Assembly (NCBI RefSeq): GCF_019237615.1 | Contig: NZ_JAFAGT010000095.1 | Coordinates: forward strand, 29,144 to 93,143 | DNA: 64,000 nucleotides | Direction: 5' to 3' | Source: Roseateles sp. | GTDB taxonomy: Bacteria > Pseudomonadota > Gammaproteobacteria > Burkholderiales > Burkholderiaceae_C | Shown: in pieces, positions 16,806 to 25,425 of the stretch | How the letters are laid out: every line of letters starts with the position of its first letter | Numbering within the stretch: the first letter of the stretch is position 1 | Translations under genes and position numbers: made by a program | Notes under the pieces: model-generated | Told to the model about the DNA's origin: nothing | Seen by the model: only the letters and a program-made list of their open reading frames with translations | Databases searched by the model: none

Positions 16806-17879
16806 TCAGGCGCCCAGTGCCGGCAGCTGGGTGCCGAGGTCGGGTCGCAGGGCGACGCGGGCCTCGGCCACCTCGTGCAGGTCGGTCAGCAGCGCCGCCG
16901 CCGCGCGGATCATGGGCCAGGCCAGCGCCGCGCCCGTGCCGTCGGCGCTGTCCATGCCCAGCTCCAGCAGGGCCGAGGCGCGGAACAAGGCCAGGGCCTC
17001 GTCCAGGCCACGGTGTACATGGCTGCGGCAGAACACGGCGTAGTCGGTGACCGGCGCGCAGATCAGCGAGGCGAGCTTGAGGGCCGCGCAGGCGGCTATG
17101 CCGTCGACGATGATGAGGCTGCGCTTGCTGGCCGCGACCAGCATGGCGCCGACCATGACCGCGATCTCGTGGCCGCCGAAGGCGGCGAGCACGTCCATGG
17201 GTTCCCTGGCGTCGCGGTGGCGGGCCAGGACGCCGTGCAGCACGTCCAGCAGGTGGACGAGGTCGTCCTGGCGCATGGTCGGGCCGGAGACGACAAAGTC
17301 GCGCACGGTCTGGTCGGACAGGCGCGCGAGCACCAGCGCGGCACATTCCGCCGAGCCCTGGCCGAGTGCGGCGCAGGCCAGCACGTTGCCAGGCAGGTTG
17401 TCGGCGATCTCCATGCCGACGCGCACGCCGGCGTGGGCCTGCTCCAGGCTCATCGCATGGGCGGTGCGCGCATTGCGCGTGCCATGGGCGACCTTGCGGG
17501 CCAGCAGGCGGGCGTGCGGCGGCAGGTTGTCGGCGACGCCGCAGTCGACGACGGTCAGGTGCAGGCCCTGCAGTCGCGAGAACACGGACACCGGCAACTG
17601 GGCGTGCAGGGACATCTGCACCAGGTCCTTGGTCGGGCGCCCCCACGGAGCGCCGACGCCGTCGACGACGATGCCGTGGTCGGCCGCGAACAGCGCGAGC
17701 ACCGGGTCGCGGAAGCGCGGCGTCAGGCTGTTCTGCACCAGCCCCAGGCGCACGGCCAGCGGCTCCAGTTCGCCGAGGCCGCCCGCGATGGTCGAGCGGC
17801 GGTCGACACGGTCGCGCAGGGCCTTTTCCAGCTCCGGGTTGGCGGTGGGGGAGATCAGCGACTGTTGGGCGACGGTCAT
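16806..17879 (-). CDS. cobT: CobT-family phosphoribosyltransferase (divergent)
   Basis: A 357-residue member of the nicotinate-nucleotide--dimethylbenzimidazole phosphoribosyltransferase family, which makes alpha-ribazole phosphate for the lower ligand of cobalamin. Family landmarks are ALFAADHGIVVDGVGAP, VVDCGVADNLP, FGGHEIAVMVGAMLVAAS, IIVDGIAACAALKLA and the C-terminal DGTGAALAWPMI. The usual GEGxGAAL motif carrying the catalytic Glu reads ADGTGAAL here, and the usual GEMGIGNTT region is replaced by a sequence around NLPGNVLACAALGQGS. The protein may therefore use a different base or have altered activity. No cobalamin riboswitch or other cob gene is in the window. It lies 32 bases after ilvA on the same strand. 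Confidence 0.72.
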   Translation of the reverse strand: MTVAQQSLISPTANPELEKALRDRVDRRSTIAGGLGELEPLAVRLGLVQNSLTPRFRDPVLALFAADHGIVVDGVGAPWGRPTKDLVQMSLHAQLPVSVFSRLQGLHLTVVDCGVADNLPPHARLLARKVAHGTRNARTAHAMSLEQAHAGVRVGMEIADNLPGNVLACAALGQGSAECAALVLARLSDQTVRDFVVSGPTMRQDDLVHLLDVLHGVLARHRDAREPMDVLAAFGGHEIAVMVGAMLVAASKRSLIIVDGIAACAALKLASLICAPVTDYAVFCRSHVHRGLDEALALFRASALLELGMDSADGTGAALAWPMIRAAAALLTDLHEVAEARVALRPDLGTQLPALGA

Positions 17880-17911
17880 GGCGCAGGCGTTGTCAGACCC
17901 CGCATTTCAAC

Positions 17912-19492
17912 TCAACCCAGGAACAAGCGGTAGGCCGGATTGGCCGTTTCATCCTCGAACGGATAGTTCAGACCGTCGAGAAACCCGCGCAACGCGGCGG
18001 CGTCGCCCTTGGGCACCTGGATGCCGACGAGGATGCGGCCATAGTCCGCGCCCTGGTTGCGGTAGTGGAAGAGGCTGATGTTCCAGTCCGGGTGCATGCT
18101 GGACAGGAAACGCATCAGCGCGCCGGGCCGCTCCGGGAAGACGAAGCGGTAGAGCCGTTCGTGGCGCGCCAGTTCGCTGCGCCCGCCCACCATGTGGCGG
18201 ATGTGCTGCTTGGCCATCTCGTTATCGGTCAGGTCCAGCGTCTCGAAGCCGGCCTTGCTGAAGGTTCTGGCCAGCCTGGCGGCCTCGTCGGGCTTGGAAA
18301 TGGCGATGCCGACGAAGATGTGGGCGACTGCGGCGTCGGCGATGCGATAGTTGAACTCGGTGACGCTGCGCGGGCCGAGCAGCTCGCAGAAGCGCTTGAA
18401 GCTGCCGCGCGCCTCAGGGATGGTGATGGCGAACAAGGCCTCGCGCTGCTCGCCGACCTCGGCGCGCTCCGCGACGAAGCGCAGGCGGTCGAAGTTCATG
18501 TTGGCGCCGCAGGTGATGGCCACCAGGGTCTGGCCCTTGGCGCCCGTCTTGGCGACGTACTGCTTGACGGCGGCGACGCTCATCGCGCCCGAGGGCTCCA
18601 GGATGGAGCGCGTGTCCTCGAAGACGTCCTTGATGGCCGCGCAGACGGCGTCGGTGTCGACGACGATGTAGTCATCCACCAGCTCGCGGGCGATGCGAAA
18701 GGTCTCCTCGCCGACCAGCTTGACGGCCGTGCCGTCGGCGAACAGGCCGACGTCGCTCAGCGTCACGCGCCTGCCGGCCCTGACCGAGCGCAGCATGGCA
18801 TCGGAGTCGGTGGTCTGCACGCCGATGATCTTGATCTCGGGTCGCAGCGCCTTGACGTAGGCGGCGACGCCGGAGATCAGGCCGCCGCCGCCGATGGCGA
18901 CGAAGATGGCGTCGATGGGGCCTGGGTGCTGGCGCAGCAGCTCCATCGCGATGGTGCCTTGGCCGGCGATGACGTCGGGGTCATCGAAGGGGTGGACGAA
19001 GGTCAGGCCCTGGGCCTGCTCCAGCTCCTTGGCGTGGCCGTAGGCGTCCGTGAAGCTCTCTCCGAACAGCACGACCTCGCCACCCAGCGCCTTGACGGCG
19101 TCGATCTTGACCTGGGGCGTGGTCACCGGCATCACGATGACGGCGCGGCAGACCAGCTTCTTCGCCGACAGCGCCACGCCCTGGGCATGGTTGCCCGCCG
19201 AGGCGCAGATGACGCCGGCGGCGCGCTGCTCCGCCGACAGGTGGGCCATCTTGTTGTAGGCGCCGCGCAGCTTGAAGCTGAAGACGGCTTGCTCGTCCTC
19301 GCGCTTGAGCCAGACCTTGTTGGCCAGGCGCTTGGACAGCTTGGTCGCGGCGCTGAGGCTGGTCTCGCGGGCAACCTCGTAGACCCGGGCGTTCAGGATG
19401 CGCTGCAGGTAGCTGCTGCCAGGCGGTAGCATCGCGGGCACCTGGGGCGTCGCCTCCGAGGCGGAGGGGCGGCGGCGCGAGGGGGCGCTCAT
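17912..19492 (-). CDS. ilvA: Threonine ammonia-lyase, biosynthetic (IlvA)
   Basis: A 526-residue PLP enzyme that deaminates threonine to 2-oxobutanoate, the first step of isoleucine synthesis. The PLP lysine is K74 in FSFKLRGAYNK, and the phosphate-binding loop is the GGGGLISG stretch. The C-terminal part (from about residue 340) holds two ACT-like regulatory domains (EARGSFKRFCELLG and FPERPGALMRFL), as in the long, isoleucine-inhibited form. I chose the ATG at 19492; upstream in-frame codons run through a terminator hairpin and look non-coding. That hairpin (19571-19602) lies on the same strand 79 bases upstream and could attenuate this gene. Confidence 0.95.
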   Translation of the reverse strand: MSAPSRRRPSASEATPQVPAMLPPGSSYLQRILNARVYEVARETSLSAATKLSKRLANKVWLKREDEQAVFSFKLRGAYNKMAHLSAEQRAAGVICASAGNHAQGVALSAKKLVCRAVIVMPVTTPQVKIDAVKALGGEVVLFGESFTDAYGHAKELEQAQGLTFVHPFDDPDVIAGQGTIAMELLRQHPGPIDAIFVAIGGGGLISGVAAYVKALRPEIKIIGVQTTDSDAMLRSVRAGRRVTLSDVGLFADGTAVKLVGEETFRIARELVDDYIVVDTDAVCAAIKDVFEDTRSILEPSGAMSVAAVKQYVAKTGAKGQTLVAITCGANMNFDRLRFVAERAEVGEQREALFAITIPEARGSFKRFCELLGPRSVTEFNYRIADAAVAHIFVGIAISKPDEAARLARTFSKAGFETLDLTDNEMAKQHIRHMVGGRSELARHERLYRFVFPERPGALMRFLSSMHPDWNISLFHYRNQGADYGRILVGIQVPKGDAAALRGFLDGLNYPFEDETANPAYRLFLG

Positions 19493-19570
19493 CGGGTCTC
19501 CATGCAGTCTTGTTGCGGTGCCGCATGATAGGAGAGAGCCCCCACGCAGTGCCGCGGCCTGCCTTCGGCG

Positions 19571-19656
19571 AAAAAAAACCCGAGCTCTTTCAAGCTCGGG
19601 TTGAATCCACCATTGAGGCGGTGGAGGAGACAATCGGTGCGAAAGCGTTTCGCTTG
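19571..19656 (-). ncRNA. Candidate small RNA or leader attenuator upstream of ilvA
   Basis: Read on the minus strand, this 86-base stretch folds simply. Hairpin 1 is AAGCG/CGCTT (19643-19655). An unpaired run containing CTCCTCC, complementary to a Shine-Dalgarno sequence, lies at the foot of hairpin 2, CCACC/GGTGG (19607-19624). A strong terminator hairpin CCCGAGCT/AGCTCGGG (19579-19600) ends in eight T. A sigma70-like promoter precedes it (TTGCAG, 18 bases, TACACT at 19663-19692). No open frame of use lies inside. It is either an independent sRNA or the 5' leader of ilvA ending in an attenuator. No leader peptide rich in Ile codons was found, which favours an sRNA. Confidence 0.5.
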
Positions 19657-19662
19657 AGTCGC

Positions 19663-19692
19663 AGTGTAGCGCCGGGTTATGCTGCGCTGCAA
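19663..19692 (-). promoter_or_regulatory. Putative sigma70 promoter of the ilvA-upstream RNA
   Basis: On the minus strand, -35 TTGCAG (19687-19692) and -10 TACACT (19663-19668) are separated by 18 bases, which places the start near 19656, at the foot of the first hairpin of the candidate RNA. The -35 matches only three consensus positions. Confidence 0.35.
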
Positions 19693-19728
19693 TATTTTTC
19701 TGTGAACGAATTGGAGCTTTGTCTCTAG

Positions 19729-20166
19729 ATGACCATGGAGTGCACCGTCAGTTGGCTGGGTCCCGAGGGCCCCAGCGGCATGAGCTTCGTCGCGGAGACC
19801 GGCAGTGGCCATGTACTGGCCATGGATGGCGCGCCGGACGGTGGGGGGCGCAATCTGGCGCCCAGGCCCATGGAGACGGTGCTGGCCGGTACCGGCGGCT
19901 GCACGGCCTATGACGTCGTGCTGATCCTCAAGCGCGGCCGCCACGACGTGCGCGGCTGCAAGGTGGTCCTGAAAGCCGAGCGCGCCACCAGCGACCCCAA
20001 GGTCTTCACGGCCATCCACTTCCACTTCGTCGTCAGCGGCAAGGCGCTCAAGCCGGAGATCGTCGAGCGCGCCGTCGCGCTGTCGCACGAGAAGTACTGC
20101 TCGGCGACGGCCATGCTGGCCAAGACCTCGGCCATCAGCACGTCGTTCGAGATCGCCGAAGTCTGA
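19729..20166 (+). CDS. OsmC family protein (YhfA-like)
   Basis: A 145-residue OsmC/Ohr-fold protein. The two conserved redox cysteines are C58 in GTGGCTAYDVV and C124 in HEKYCSATAML, with the catalytic-type Glu/Arg region between. OsmC proteins reduce organic hydroperoxides using a Cys pair. The short YhfA branch, which this resembles, has no firmly known substrate. The ATG at 19729 is used; a second Met lies two codons on. Its stop directly abuts the stop of coq7 on the other strand. Confidence 0.88.
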   Translation: MTMECTVSWLGPEGPSGMSFVAETGSGHVLAMDGAPDGGGRNLAPRPMETVLAGTGGCTAYDVVLILKRGRHDVRGCKVVLKAERATSDPKVFTAIHFHFVVSGKALKPEIVERAVALSHEKYCSATAMLAKTSAISTSFEIAEV

Positions 20167-20811
20167 TCAGACGCGGTGGGCCACGGTCGTCATGACCTTG
20201 GCCGCGGCGCGCATCAGGCCCCGGATGGGCGCCGGCAGCGGCGCCGCGCCGGCCGCCAGGGCGGCGTCGGCATGTGCGGCCTCTTCCTGCTTCATCCGGT
20301 CCACAATGGCGCGCGACGCGCTGTCGGCGGCCGGCAGTCGGTCCAGGTGCGAAGCCAGGTGGGCCTCGACCTGGCGTTCGGTCTCGACGACAAAGCCGAG
20401 GCTCCATTTGTCGCCGGCCAGTCCGGCCAGGCTGCCCCAGGCGAATGCGCCGGCCCACCAGAGCGGCGCGAGATGGCTGGTGTGCGTGCCGAGTTCGGCC
20501 ACTCGGTCAGCGGTCCAGGCGAGGTGGTCGAGTTCTTCCTGGGCGGCTTGTTCGAAATGCCGGCGCAATGCGTCGGTGCGGCCGAACAGCGCCTGGGACT
20601 GGTAGAGCGCCTGGGCGCAGATCTCGCCGACATGGTTCACGCGCATCAGGGCGCCGGCTTCACGCGCCTGCGCCGTACTCAGCGCCGGCGGCGCCATGCC
20701 GGCGGCCGGGGAGGTTCGCGATGCGCGCGTCGGCGTGAAGACAGTTCGCAATCCGTCGTCAAGGGCGCTGATGAGGCGGTCGGATGGGCTGGGGTTTTTC
20801 ATGCCGTCCAT
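20167..20811 (-). CDS. coq7: 2-polyprenyl-3-methyl-6-methoxy-1,4-benzoquinone monooxygenase (Coq7)
   Basis: A 214-residue di-iron hydroxylase of ubiquinone synthesis that converts demethoxyubiquinol to demethylubiquinol. The di-iron ligands sit in the paired motifs: GEICAQALYQ, EELDHLAW (ExxH) and a second half with the Glu of VVETERQVEAHL and EEAAHAD (ExxH). The family has a C-terminal hydrophobic segment for membrane association; here it is IRGLMRAAAKVMTTVAHRV. A start at the second Met (20802) is possible. It is convergent with, and directly adjacent to, the OsmC gene. Confidence 0.93.
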   Translation of the reverse strand: MDGMKNPSPSDRLISALDDGLRTVFTPTRASRTSPAAGMAPPALSTAQAREAGALMRVNHVGEICAQALYQSQALFGRTDALRRHFEQAAQEELDHLAWTADRVAELGTHTSHLAPLWWAGAFAWGSLAGLAGDKWSLGFVVETERQVEAHLASHLDRLPAADSASRAIVDRMKQEEAAHADAALAAGAAPLPAPIRGLMRAAAKVMTTVAHRV

Positions 20812-21026
20812 GGATCGCAGGCGGCCCCATGCCCTACCTGCATGGCGTCAAGTGAAGGTTTCATGAATCCTGCAAGGCGTTGTCCTAATGCAACGCGAAT
20901 ACACAATTTCATATCCGTAAATTCCCGGTGGCCCCCAAGCTCTGGTGGAATACTTCCGCTTCCTCGAAGCGAGGAGGGTGTCGAACCTTCCGGGTCAACA
21001 CCTCCATGAATACTTAGGAGTATCGA

Positions 21027-22064
21027 ATGAAAAAAGCTCTGATTGCCCTGGCTGTCCTCGGCCTCACCGGCGGCGCAGCCGTCGCGCAATCTTCGGTCAC
21101 CCTGTTCGGCGTCCTGGACGCTGACATGAAGTACGTCAAGACCGGCGACCTCAAGCAGAAGAAGCTGGACTCCAGCGGCCTGAACACCAGCCGTTTCGGC
21201 GTGCGTGGCACGGAAGACCTCGGTGGCGGCCTGAAGGCTGGCTTCTGGCTGGAATCCGAAGTTGCCGTGGACACCGGCGTTGCCGGCAACGGCGGCGCCT
21301 TCTGGGGCCGTCGCGCCACGGTGAGCCTGGCGGGCGACTTCGGTGAAGTCCGCCTGGGCCGCAACAAGACGGTTTCGCGTCTGCACCTGGAAGACTTCGA
21401 CCCCTTCACCTTCACGGGCCTGGGCAGCGTCGGCGCCATCTACAGCAACCTGGGCAGCGGCAACGGCACGTCCTACGGCCGCGCCGACAACCTCGCCTCC
21501 TACTCCCTGCCTAACGGCCTGGGTGGCTTCTACGGCGGCGTGGACGTCTCGGCCGGCGAAGGCGTGGGCACCAACAAGGGCCAGTCGGTCCGCCTGGGCT
21601 ACAAGGACGGTCCCCTGCACGTGTCCGGCACCTATGCCAGCACGTCCAACGCTGCCGACAACAGCAACTTCAAGCTGGCTTCGGTCGGTGGCGCCTACGA
21701 CTTCGGCGTGGCTCGCCCCTCGCTGTCGTACACGGAATCGAAGTTCCTGTCGCGCAAGCAGCGTATCGTGACGGCCGCCGTGACGGTGCCGGTGGGTCAG
21801 GGCCAGTTCGTGGCGTCGTACACGGATGCCAAGGCGAACGACTCTGCCAAGACCGCCGTCGCCGGCTACACCCCGATCGGCGACGCCAAGCTGCTGGCGC
21901 TGGGCTACGCCTACAACCTGTCCAAGCGTACCGCGCTGTACACGACGTTCTCCCAGATCGACAACAAGGGTGCTGCCAAGTTCCTGGTTGCCGGCGCTCC
22001 CGCCGCGACCGCTGGCGGCCAGAAGTCGACCGGCTACGACGTCGGCATCCGCCACAGCTTCTGA
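21027..22064 (+). CDS. Gram-negative porin (first of a pair)
   Basis: A 345-residue outer-membrane 16-strand trimeric porin of the Burkholderiales type (Porin_4). It has a signal peptide (MKKALIALAVLGLTGGAAVAQ), the first strand SSVTLFGVLDADMKYV, the FGVRGTEDLGGGLKAGFWLE block, the L3-type stretch and a C-terminal strand ending in GIRHSF with the terminal Phe needed for BAM insertion. Substrate range cannot be read. GGAG lies in a small ATACT/AGTAT stem just before the ATG, which could modulate translation. A terminator follows the gene, so the next porin has its own promoter. Confidence 0.93.
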   Translation: MKKALIALAVLGLTGGAAVAQSSVTLFGVLDADMKYVKTGDLKQKKLDSSGLNTSRFGVRGTEDLGGGLKAGFWLESEVAVDTGVAGNGGAFWGRRATVSLAGDFGEVRLGRNKTVSRLHLEDFDPFTFTGLGSVGAIYSNLGSGNGTSYGRADNLASYSLPNGLGGFYGGVDVSAGEGVGTNKGQSVRLGYKDGPLHVSGTYASTSNAADNSNFKLASVGGAYDFGVARPSLSYTESKFLSRKQRIVTAAVTVPVGQGQFVASYTDAKANDSAKTAVAGYTPIGDAKLLALGYAYNLSKRTALYTTFSQIDNKGAAKFLVAGAPAATAGGQKSTGYDVGIRHSF

Positions 22065-22098
22065 TCCTGCGCGGCCTTCGGGCCGCTGCGAATCAGCC

Positions 22099-22126
22099 AA
22101 GCCGCCCTCGGGCGGCTTTTTCTTTT
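22099..22126 (+). terminator. Rho-independent terminator after porin 1
   Basis: Stem GCCGCC/GGCGGC with loop CTCG, followed by TTTTTCTTTT. It lies 37 bases after the porin stop. Confidence 0.85.
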
Positions 22127-22253
22127 GCCTGAGTGCTTGTCCCCTGCGCGACAGGGGATTCCGCTGTGGACAATCAACAACAGACCGCGCGTTATGGCAG
22201 AGCGCATCGCTGAGAATCAAGCGGTTCACTTTTCTTCGCAGGAGACAACCTTG

Positions 22254-23327
22254 ATGAAAAAAGCCTATTTGGCTGTTGCCGTTCTGGCCACCAGCACCTC
22301 CGCCGCCTGGGCCCAGTCCAGCGTGACGCTTTATGGCATCGTGGATGCCGCGGTGCGCTACGTGTCCAATAACAACGGTGCTCAGAAGCAAATGGTCCCG
22401 GGTGGCATGTCCGAGAGCCGTCTCGGCATCAACGTCACCGAGGACATGGGCGGCGGCCTCAAGGGTCTCGTGAACATGGAACACCGTCTGAATTCGGACA
22501 CCGGCACCGCGGCGGCCGCCGATTTCTGGCGTCAGGCCTGGGTGGGCGTGCAGTCCAACGACTTCGGTCAGGTTCGCCTGGGCCGCCAGTACAACGTGCT
22601 GTTCGACGTCTACACGTCGACCTACGCATCGTTCCGCTACTCGCCCTACATCGAGCAATTCAAGCCCGAGATCGGCCTGTCGCTGGGCGCCCGCCAGAGC
22701 AACATGGTCAAGTACCTGGCCCAAGCTGGCAATATCTACGGCGAAATCCAGGTGTCGGCGGGTGAAGGCACGTCGCCGGCGGACAAGTCCATCGGCGGCC
22801 TGCTGCGTTACAACGACGGCACCTTCGGCCTCGGCGGCGCCTACCTCCAGGTGACGGACCTGCTCGGCAAGAAGGTCAAGGCAACGACCATCGGCGGCTC
22901 CTACACGAACGGGCCCCTGTACGTGAATCTGTCGTGGGGCCAGAACAAGTTCGACGCCGGTGGCCAGCTCGGCGCAGCCTTCACGGGTGCGCTGATCAAG
23001 GGCTACAACGGCCTGCCCGTGCTGAATGCCGCGGCCAACGACGTGAAGACGCGTGACATGATCATGGCCGGCTTCACCTACCAGCTGACGCCCCAACTGA
23101 ACCTGGGTGCCGAGTACTGGCACGCGCAGCAGACGCATTACGCGCCGGCCCTGGCCAACACGAAGAGCAAGGGCGACTACTTCGCCTTCGTGGCCGACTA
23201 TGCCTTCTCCAAGCGCACCGACGCCTACTTCGAGGCCGACTACACCAAGCACAACGGTGCGGTCACCTTCGCCAACGGCGCGACCAAGCGTGGCGGCACC
23301 ATGGTGGGCCTGCGTCACCGCTTCTGA
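22254..23327 (+). CDS. Gram-negative porin (second of a pair)
   Basis: A 357-residue porin of the same family as its left neighbour but clearly diverged. It has a signal peptide (MKKAYLAVAVLATSTSAAWAQ), the first strand SSVTLYGIVDAAVRYV, LGINVTEDMGGGLKGLVNME, the eyelet segment GRQYNVLFDVY, and a C-terminal strand ending VGLRHRF. The ATG at 22254 follows GGAGA. Two neighbouring porins with separate terminators suggest alternative pores expressed under different conditions. It precedes the peptide-transporter genes but is separated from them by a terminator. Confidence 0.93.
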   Translation: MKKAYLAVAVLATSTSAAWAQSSVTLYGIVDAAVRYVSNNNGAQKQMVPGGMSESRLGINVTEDMGGGLKGLVNMEHRLNSDTGTAAAADFWRQAWVGVQSNDFGQVRLGRQYNVLFDVYTSTYASFRYSPYIEQFKPEIGLSLGARQSNMVKYLAQAGNIYGEIQVSAGEGTSPADKSIGGLLRYNDGTFGLGGAYLQVTDLLGKKVKATTIGGSYTNGPLYVNLSWGQNKFDAGGQLGAAFTGALIKGYNGLPVLNAAANDVKTRDMIMAGFTYQLTPQLNLGAEYWHAQQTHYAPALANTKSKGDYFAFVADYAFSKRTDAYFEADYTKHNGAVTFANGATKRGGTMVGLRHRF

Positions 23328-23365
23328 CGTGCCTTGCGGGGCTCGATGCCCCGCCGATATCGAAC

Positions 23366-23391
23366 GACGGGCCGCGAAAGCGGCCCGTTTC
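23366..23391 (+). terminator. Rho-independent terminator after porin 2
   Basis: A 9-bp stem ACGGGCCGC/GCGGCCCGT with a GAAA tetraloop, followed by TTCCTTT. The T-tract is short and interrupted. Confidence 0.7.
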
Positions 23392-23500
23392 CTTTGGGCA
23401 ACGCCGCGTGCCTAGGGCTTTCACGGGAGGCTCGGGGCTTCAGGCTTCGCCATGATCGCGCCTTCGCGCGGCGCAGGGACGCGCCTGTCTCCGAGTCTTC

Positions 23501-24478
23501 ATGCTGGTCTTCATTCTTCGTCGCCTGGTCCAGGCCCTGGTCGTCATGCTGTCGGTGGCCTTCATCGCCTTCATGCTGTTCCAGTACGTGGGCGATCCGG
23601 TCACCAATCTGCTGGGCCAGGATGCGACCGAGGAGCAGCGCACCGCGCTGCGCAAGGATCTGGGCCTGGATCGGCCCTTCCCGGTGCAGTTCGCGCATTT
23701 CGCCACGAATGCCGCCCAGGGGGAGTTCGGCATCAGCCTGCGCCAGGGGCGCAAGGTGTCGGCCCTCATCGTCGAGCGCTTCCCCGCGACGCTGGAACTG
23801 GCCCTGGTCGCCGGCCTGATTGCCCTGGGCCTGGGCATTCCGCTGGGGGTCTACGCGGCGCTGCGGCGCGGCAAGGCGAGCGCGCAGCTGCTGATGACGG
23901 GCACGCTGTTCGGCGTCAGCCTGCCCAATTTCGTCATCGGCATCGTGCTGATCTGGGTCTTCGCCGTCGAGCTCAAATGGCTGCCGAGCTTCGGCCGCGG
24001 CGAGGTTGTCACCTTCGGCGCCTGGACCTCGGGCCTGCTGACGCGCGACGGGCTGCTGCACCTGATCCTGCCCGCCTTCACGCTGTCGGCCTTCCAGCTG
24101 ACCCTGATCATGCGCTTGGTGCGCGCCGAGATGCTGGAGGTGCTGCGCACCGACTACATCCGCTTCGCGCGTGCCCGCGGCCTGACGGACCGCAGCGTCT
24201 ATTTCGGTCATGCGCTGAAGAACACGCTGGTGCCCGTCATCACCATCACGGGTTTGCAGCTCGGCTCGTTGATCGCCTTCGCCATCATCACCGAGCAGGT
24301 CTTCCAGTGGCCCGGCATGGGCCTGCTCTTCATCCAGGCCGTGCAGTTCGCCGACATCCCTGTCATGGCGGCCTACCTCTGCCTGATCTCCCTGATCTTC
24401 GTCGTCATCAACCTCGGCGTCGATCTACTCTATTTCGCCGTCGATCCGCGTCTGCGTGTCGAGGGCAAGGCCCATTGA
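23501..24478 (+). CDS. Peptide/oligopeptide ABC transporter permease (OppB/DppB-like)
   Basis: A 325-residue inner-membrane permease with six TM segments. It begins with the OppB/DppB signature MLVFILRRLVQALVVMLSV and carries the EAA-type loop MLEVLRTDYIRFARARGL, followed by ALKNTLVPVITITGLQLG. It should form a heterodimeric channel with the next gene product for import of di- or oligopeptides (or a related ligand). It is the first gene of a four-gene operon with permease, permease, ATPase and ATPase. A substrate-binding protein gene is absent from this window, so ligand specificity is unknown. Confidence 0.92.
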   Translation: MLVFILRRLVQALVVMLSVAFIAFMLFQYVGDPVTNLLGQDATEEQRTALRKDLGLDRPFPVQFAHFATNAAQGEFGISLRQGRKVSALIVERFPATLELALVAGLIALGLGIPLGVYAALRRGKASAQLLMTGTLFGVSLPNFVIGIVLIWVFAVELKWLPSFGRGEVVTFGAWTSGLLTRDGLLHLILPAFTLSAFQLTLIMRLVRAEMLEVLRTDYIRFARARGLTDRSVYFGHALKNTLVPVITITGLQLGSLIAFAIITEQVFQWPGMGLLFIQAVQFADIPVMAAYLCLISLIFVVINLGVDLLYFAVDPRLRVEGKAH

Positions 24479-24480
24479 TC

Positions 24481-25425
24481 ATGGCCGCTGACGCCCCCAG
24501 CAACCCCACCGCGGGGCCCTCCACCCTGCGGCGCCTCCTCGACGGCGACGTCTGGCATTCCTTCCGCAGCTCGCCGGTCGCGATGCTGGCTGCGCTCATC
24601 GCGCTGGTCTGTTTTGTCTGCGCGCTGTTCGCGGAGGTCGTCGCCCCGCACAACCCCTTCGACCTGGCGACACTGGAGCTGCTGGATTCGCTGAAGCCCC
24701 CATCCTGGGTCGATGGCGGCGAGCCCAAGTATCTGCTCGGCACGGACGGGCAGGGCCGCGACATCCTGTCGGCGCTGATGTACGGCGCGCGCATCTCGTT
24801 GCTGGTCGGCATCGCCTCGGTGCTGTTGTCGCTCCTGATCGGCGTCAGCCTGGGCCTGCTGGCTGGCTTCGTCGGCGGGCGCACCGACGCAGTCATCATG
24901 CGCATCTGCGACGTGATGCTCTCCTTCCCGTCTATCCTCGTCGCGCTGATGATCAGCGGCGTGGGCCGCAGCCTGTTTCCGCACGCGCCCGACATGCTGG
25001 CCCTCGTCGTCCTCGTGCTGGCCATTGCGCTGACGGGTTGGGTGCAGTACGCGCGCACCGTGCGCGGCTCCACGCTGGTGGAGCGCAACAAGGAGTACGT
25101 GCAGGCGGCCCGCGTCATCGGCGTCGGTCCGCTGCGCATCATGCGCCGCCACGTGCTGCCCAATGTGCTGGGTCCGGTGCTGGTGCTGGCCACCATCCAG
25201 ATCGCGTCGGCCATCATCACGGAGGCGACGCTGTCCTTCCTGGGCGTCGGCGTGCCGGCCACCAGCCCCTCGCTGGGCACGCTGATTCGCAACGGCAACG
25301 ACTACCTGTTTTCGGGCGAGTGGTGGATCACCGCCTGGCCCAGCCTGACGCTGGTCCTCATCACGCTCAGCGTGAACTTGCTGGGCGACTGGCTGCGCGA
25401 TGCGCTCAACCCCCGACTGCGATGA
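24481..25425 (+). CDS. Peptide/oligopeptide ABC transporter permease (OppC/DppC-like)
   Basis: A 314-residue permease with the N-terminal OppC_N segment (LRRLLDGDVWHSFRSSPVAM), the family landmark YLLGTDGQGRDILSALMYGA, and the EAA loop EYVQAARVIGVGPLRIMRRH. It begins at the ATG two bases after the upstream permease stop. The same frame stays open for more than 1 kb upstream, but only because it overlaps the first permease gene, so I did not extend the start. Its last codons overlap the ATPase start (ATGA). Confidence 0.92.
   Translation: MAADAPSNPTAGPSTLRRLLDGDVWHSFRSSPVAMLAALIALVCFVCALFAEVVAPHNPFDLATLELLDSLKPPSWVDGGEPKYLLGTDGQGRDILSALMYGARISLLVGIASVLLSLLIGVSLGLLAGFVGGRTDAVIMRICDVMLSFPSILVALMISGVGRSLFPHAPDMLALVVLVLAIALTGWVQYARTVRGSTLVERNKEYVQAARVIGVGPLRIMRRHVLPNVLGPVLVLATIQIASAIITEATLSFLGVGVPATSPSLGTLIRNGNDYLFSGEWWITAWPSLTLVLITLSVNLLGDWLRDALNPRLR

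Noticed and set aside
19571..19656. Possible tRNA or tmRNA fragment
   Set aside because: The hairpins do not form a cloverleaf and there is no T-loop consensus or CCA end; sRNA/attenuator is the better reading.
23452..24480. In-frame upstream extension of the second opp permease (to give about 657 residues)
   Set aside because: It overlaps the first permease in another frame and encodes His/Arg/Gly-rich nonsense; the ATG at 24481 fits the family start.
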